9,697 nt of DNA from contig CAMLLG010000104.1 in NCBI GenBank assembly GCA_946480825.1, positions 1 through 9,697 of the forward strand. Direction: 5' to 3'. The position numbers and the translations under genes were made by a program. This DNA comes from an uncultured Lysobacteraceae bacterium. Its GTDB lineage: Bacteria; Pseudomonadota; Gammaproteobacteria; Xanthomonadales; Xanthomonadaceae. Below are positions 7,384 to 9,697 of the stretch, in pieces; within the stretch, counting starts at the first letter, position 1, and the number at the start of each line of letters is the position of its first letter. A model generated the notes under the pieces. It did not search any database. It had not been told where the DNA came from and saw only the letters and a list, made by a program, of their open reading frames with translations.

Positions 7384-7872
7384 TCACAGGTCGTCGCGGT
7401 CGCCGCTGAACTCGATCTCCATGTCGTCGGCGGTTTCGGCGGCGATGTCCATGGCCGCTTCCAGTTGCTTGGCGCCGACGTTGTCGGGCAGCTTGATCAC
7501 GAAATAGAGCACATCGCCGCCGATCTCCCAACTGCCGAACTTGTTCTTGCGGCTCTCGGCCAGCAGTTCCAGCGCCTTGGCGCCGTTGATCCCGTCCTTC
7601 TCCACACGCGCGGCCGGAGAGAAGACTTCGCGGATGGTGAATCCGCCGACCGATTCGGTCTTGCCGCTGACGAAGACCAACTGGGTGCGACCTTCCTTCG
7701 AATAGTTGTAGGTGACCTTGAAATCGCCGTCCTGGTCGACTTCGTACTTGATGCCCTGGGTATCGAGACGGGATTTGACCGAAGCGTCCTCCGCCTGGGC
7801 GGCGGGGGCGAAAGCGAACGCGGCAGCGAGCAGCGCGGAAGCGGGCAACATGGTGCGGACGAAAGACGACAT
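7384..7872 (-). CDS. Secreted YbjN-like protein
   Basis: The product is 162 residues. The N-terminus is a clear Sec signal peptide: a short basic start (MSSFVRTML), a hydrophobic core ([13 protein letters not shown]) and an AQA|ED cleavage site at about residue 26. The mature part of about 135 residues has alternating strands and helices ([80 protein letters not shown]). This resembles the YbjN family, whose fold is like type III secretion chaperones. I know of no biochemical function for this branch. The ATG at 7872 is supported by GGGGG (7881-7885) 8 nt upstream and by the signal peptide; the frame stays open to 8157 but that part does not look coding. It leads the nudJ-mnmA-hflD set by 16 nt. 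The assignment is from pattern memory, so moderate. Confidence 0.75.
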   Translation of the reverse strand: MSSFVRTMLPASALLAAAFAFAPAAQAEDASVKSRLDTQGIKYEVDQDGDFKVTYNYSKEGRTQLVFVSGKTESVGGFTIREVFSPAARVEKDGINGAKALELLAESRKNKFGSWEIGGDVLYFVIKLPDNVGAKQLEAAMDIAAETADDMEIEFSGDRDDL

Positions 7873-7920
7873 GAGTGAATCCCCCGGAGTGGACGGCCGG
7901 AATGACCGTCTCGATGGCGC

Positions 7921-7950
7921 ATTGTGTTCCGGCGAACGGATCGCCGTCCA
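7921..7950 (-). promoter_or_regulatory. Possible promoter of the YbjN-like/nudJ/mnmA/hflD set
   Basis: On the minus strand TGGACG (complement of 7945-7950; four of six -35 bases) and CACAAT (complement of 7921-7926; four of six -10 bases) are 18 nt apart. This would give a leader of about 40 nt before the ATG at 7872. It is the best pair I can see in the divergent spacer, but each box is weak, so this remains a guess. Confidence 0.3.
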
Positions 7951-7983
7951 CGGTCCGAAGGTCTCACGCTCCCGTCGCGGTTG

Positions 7984-8031
7984 CGGGATGCGGCCTGCCG
8001 TGCAGTCCGCAAGTCCGGGCCACGCATCCCG
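7984..8031. repeat. Imperfect inverted repeat between the YbjN-like gene and clpS
   Basis: CGGGATGCG (7984-7992) pairs perfectly with CGCATCCCG (8023-8031). The stem continues with GCC (7993-7995) against GGC (8018-8020) after a 2-nt bulge, giving 12 pairs around a 22-nt loop. It lies in the 277-nt divergent spacer, on the clpS side, over 110 nt from either start codon. Nothing else in that spacer beyond the two proposed promoters is recognised. Confidence 0.5.
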
Positions 8032-8137
8032 AAACGTCCGTTCCGGGCTCGGCCGCATGGGTCGGCAAGGTGGCAGCGATGCGGTGCGCGGCATGCCCGG
8101 CCGCAACCCGACGCGGGCAGAGCGGAGGGCGGCCCCG

Positions 8138-8149
8138 TATAATTCGCGG
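8138..8149 (+). promoter_or_regulatory. Consensus -10 box directly before clpS (leaderless type)
   Basis: A perfect TATAAT at 8138-8143 ends 6 nt before the clpS ATG at 8150. Transcription would begin at about the ATG itself. The only purine-rich stretch (GGAGGG, 8124-8129) is 20 nt away, upstream of the -10, and so cannot serve as a ribosome binding site on this transcript. No convincing -35 is seen at 16-18 nt. A leaderless clpS mRNA is the simplest reading. Confidence 0.6.
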
Positions 8150-8470
8150 ATGGCCAACCATCGCGAACACGATCACGAACACGGCGTCGCCGTCGAGACC
8201 AGCAAGCCGGATCTGGCGCGGCCGCCGCTGTACTCGGTCATGCTGTTGAACGACGACTACACGCCGATGGACTTCGTGGTCGAAGTGCTGACGCGATTCT
8301 TCAGCATGAACATCGAGAAGGCCACGCAGGTCATGCTGCACGTGCATACGCGGGGTCGCGGGGTCTGCGGTGTGTTCACCCGCGAGATCGCCGAATCGAA
8401 GGTCGCCCAGGTGAACGAATACGCACGGATGAATCAGCATCCGTTGCTGTGCACCATGGAAAAGGCCTGA
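8150..8470 (+). CDS. clpS: ATP-dependent Clp protease adaptor ClpS
   Basis: ClpS is the bacterial N-recognin. It binds proteins with N-terminal Leu, Phe, Tyr or Trp and hands them to ClpAP for degradation. The product is 106 residues, the usual length. After a flexible His-rich N-terminal tail ([12 protein letters not shown]) comes the conserved core: [24 protein letters not shown], then [28 protein letters not shown] and [12 protein letters not shown] at the end. The residues that hold the substrate amino group, N34, D35, D36 and H66, are present. The ATG at 8150 is chosen because it starts the typical tail and follows the TATAAT; an open frame reaches back to 7712 but overlaps the divergent gene. 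clpA follows after 414 nt. Confidence 0.97.
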   Translation: MANHREHDHEHGVAVETSKPDLARPPLYSVMLLNDDYTPMDFVVEVLTRFFSMNIEKATQVMLHVHTRGRGVCGVFTREIAESKVAQVNEYARMNQHPLLCTMEKA

Positions 8471-8546
8471 CCCGCCCCCATTGAGCACCCGAGGTCGCGC
8501 GACGGGTCATCCGATGGCCCGGATCTTGCGTATGCGTTCTATGTGT

Positions 8547-8596
8547 TCATCGTGCGCGAATCCTCATCGTGCGTGAATCGCGGTGATGCGTGGATT
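8547..8596 (+). repeat. Short tandem repeat, 17-bp period
   Basis: TCATCGTGCGCGAATC (8547-8562) and TCATCGTGCGTGAATC (8564-8579) match at 15 of 16 positions and are 17 bp apart. A third, degenerate unit in the same register (8581-8596, about 10 of 16, sharing the core TGCGTG-AT) follows. It lies in the clpS-clpA spacer. It may be a protein-binding array or a slippage remnant. Confidence 0.55.
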
Positions 8597-8610
8597 GCCG
8601 GAGGGCCGAC

Positions 8611-8826
8611 ATGTGCATCCGTTTTTCCGCGATTCGCGTCCCGGCTTGCATACCGCCGTGCGTTGAGTGCATTGTCGTATCCGTACGGGCCGTTGCCTGC
8701 GACACCGGGCAACCGCACCGGCAGGACGCGATGTTCACGACGGAGTGTTCCAGAACTCCGGTATTCCGCTGCGGCATGGGAACACCCATGTCGTGGGAAT
8801 CCGGGCCCGGCAGGTCGGCGCGATGA
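8611..8826 (+). CDS. Possible small Cys-rich protein before clpA (doubtful)
   Basis: An open frame of 71 codons starts with ATG at 8611, preceded by a near-ideal Shine-Dalgarno GGAGGG (8600-8605) at 5 nt. The predicted peptide (start MCIRFSAIRVPACIPPCVEC) has seven cysteines, at 2, 13, 17, 20, 30, 46 and 54. It ends 58 nt before clpA. Against it: I recognise no family, several codons are rare for this genome (AGA, ATA, GGA, GTA), and third positions are about 73% GC by my count, well below the neighbouring core genes. It may be a leader peptide, a real small protein, or chance. Confidence 0.25.
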   Translation: MCIRFSAIRVPACIPPCVECIVVSVRAVACDTGQPHRQDAMFTTECSRTPVFRCGMGTPMSWESGPGRSAR

Positions 8827-8884
8827 CGCAGCGCGACAGACTTGGCCTCCATCGGCATAACTTCTTCGGAGGGCGGCAGCGACC

Positions 8885-9697
8885 ATGTTCAGCAAAGACC
8901 TCGAATACGCCATCGGTCAGTGCTACAAGCATGCCCGCGAGGCGCGGCACGAATACATGACGGTCGAGCACCTGCTGCTCGCACTCCTCGACAACCCATC
9001 GGCGGAAACCGTGCTGAAGGCCTGCGGCGCCGATTTCACGCGCTTGCGCGGCGATCTCGAACACGCGATTTCGACCTCGGTCGCCACCCTCGTCGAAGAG
9101 GACGCGCGCGACACCCAGGCCACGCTCGGCTTCCAGCGCGTGCTGCAGCGCGCCGTTTATCACGTCCAGTCCTCCGGCAAGAGCGAAGTCACCGGCGCCA
9201 ACGTGCTGGTCGCGATCTTCGGCGAAAAGGACTCCTACGCGGTCTATTACCTCAACCAGCAGGGCATCAGCCGGCTGGATGTGGTCAATTACCTGTCCCA
9301 CGGCATCGCCAAGACCGGCGACGCCCCGGAGTCGCAGGGTCAGGAGTCCTCCGAGCAGAACAGCGAGGGCGAGGGCGGCGAGGGCAAGAACGATCCGCTG
9401 GCCGAGTTCACGACCAATCTCAACCTGCAGGCGCGCGAAGGCCGCATCGATCCGCTCGTCGGGCGAGCAGACGAAATCGAACGCACGATCCAGGTGCTGT
9501 GCCGCCGCCGCAAGAACAACCCGCTGTACGTCGGCGAGGCCGGCGTCGGCAAGACCGCGCTCGCCGAGGGCCTGGCGCGCCGCATCGTCGACGGCGAAGT
9601 GCCGGACGTGCTCGCCGCCGCCACGATCTACTCGCTGGACCTCGGCGCGCTGGTCGCCGGCACCAAGTACCGCGGCGATTTCGAGAAGCGGCTGAAG
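8885..9697 (+). CDS. clpA: ATP-dependent Clp protease ATP-binding subunit ClpA, N-terminal part
   Basis: ClpA is the AAA+ unfoldase that threads substrates into ClpP; with ClpS it degrades N-end-rule proteins. The first 271 codons are present and the frame runs off the window. Residues 1-143 are the two Clp_N repeats that dock ClpS ([66 protein letters not shown]). An acidic Gly/Glu/Ser linker follows (about 150-170, [14 protein letters not shown]). The first AAA+ domain begins at [12 protein letters not shown] and shows [28 protein letters not shown] and the Walker A box GEAGVGKT at 217-224, then the [13 protein letters not shown] pore-side region at the edge. The ATG at 8885 has GGAGGG (8868-8873) 11 nt upstream. 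Walker B and the second AAA+ domain are outside the window. Confidence 0.97.
   Translation, partial: MFSKDLEYAIGQCYKHAREARHEYMTVEHLLLALLDNPSAETVLKACGADFTRLRGDLEHAISTSVATLVEEDARDTQATLGFQRVLQRAVYHVQSSGKSEVTGANVLVAIFGEKDSYAVYYLNQQGISRLDVVNYLSHGIAKTGDAPESQGQESSEQNSEGEGGEGKNDPLAEFTTNLNLQAREGRIDPLVGRADEIERTIQVLCRRRKNNPLYVGEAGVGKTALAEGLARRIVDGEVPDVLAAATIYSLDLGALVAGTKYRGDFEKRLK

Larger units (their letters stand above)
8471..8884. other. 414-nt clpS-clpA spacer, no recognised gene
   Basis: This is a long gap for two partner genes. It looks less GC-biased than the flanking genes. A small hairpin (GGGTCAT 8504-8510, loop CCG, ATGGCCC 8514-8520, one G-T pair) lies 33 nt after clpS but has no T-run, so it is a weak terminator candidate at best. 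Short 17-bp tandem repeats (8547-8596) and a small Cys-rich frame with a good ribosome site (8611-8826) are listed separately. Several overlapping open frames on both strands (such as 8547-8858 minus) match nothing I know. No promoter for clpA stands out. Confidence 0.6.

Noticed and set aside
8514..8576. 20-codon frame MARILRMRSMCSSCANPHRA after clpS
   Set aside because: No Shine-Dalgarno, very short, and overlapping the tandem repeats and the small hairpin; chance is the better explanation.
8784..8791. Heat-shock sigma-32-like -10 (ACCCATGT) upstream of clpA
   Set aside because: The hexamer about 14 nt upstream (TTCCGC) is nothing like CTTGAA, so there is no -35 to support a sigma-32 promoter.
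8123..8877. Shared CGGAGGGCGGC before clpS (8123-8133) and before clpA (8867-8877)
   Set aside because: An 11-mer match is expected by chance several times in 10 kb of GC-rich sequence, and the two copies have different roles: one is upstream of a -10, the other is a ribosome site.
1..9697. CRISPR arrays, tRNA or rRNA genes, insertion sequences, attachment sites
   Set aside because: I looked for regularly spaced repeats, cloverleaf-like segments, transposase motifs and terminal inverted repeats and saw none that hold up.

Overview
The window is GC-rich bacterial chromosome. Gene content and order (a divergent acnA/acnB pair, nudJ-mnmA-hflD, clpS-clpA) and the protein sequences fit a gammaproteobacterium. 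The very high GC and the -10 boxes placed right against start codons suggest Xanthomonadaceae/Lysobacteraceae (Lysobacter, Luteimonas or Xanthomonas relatives). That family assignment is inference from pattern memory, not from a search.

Layout. (1) 1-278, minus: the 5' end of acnA (aconitase A), cut by the window edge. (2) 279-448: an intergenic region holding a good promoter with two inverted repeats, followed on the plus strand by a VapBC-type toxin-antitoxin pair (449-727 AbrB-fold antitoxin, 724-1140 PIN-domain toxin, 4-bp overlap). (3) 1193-3784, plus: complete acnB, only 52 nt behind the toxin with no visible terminator between them, and closed by a perfect 16-bp terminator hairpin at 3801-3835. 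(4) 3863-5086, plus: an unusual membrane protein with two tandem zinc ribbons, a TPM domain, one transmembrane helix and a Cys-containing Ser/Gly-rich tail. It is probably translated from a leaderless mRNA. (5) 7872 down to 5089, minus: a tight four-gene set (secreted YbjN-like protein, Nudix hydrolase NudJ, tRNA thiouridylase MnmA, HflD) with gaps of 16, 16 and 31 nt. Its last gene meets the TPM gene tail to tail, with 2 nt between the stop codons. (6) 8150-8470, plus: clpS, also apparently leaderless. After a 414-nt spacer comes clpA (8885 to the window end, incomplete).

How the genes work together. AcnA and AcnB both interconvert citrate and isocitrate, and here they flank a toxin-antitoxin module whose autoregulated promoter may also feed acnB. 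NudJ, MnmA and HflD form a conserved neighbourhood known from E. coli (nudJ-mnmA-hflD-purB), but purB is not next to it here. ClpS is the N-end-rule adaptor for the ClpA unfoldase, so the last two genes are functional partners.

Most of the window is ordinary core genome. The parts worth a second look are the toxin-antitoxin module wedged between the aconitases, the doubled zinc-ribbon TPM protein, the two leaderless-type promoters of identical geometry, and the long, oddly composed clpS-clpA spacer with short tandem repeats and a small Cys-rich reading frame.
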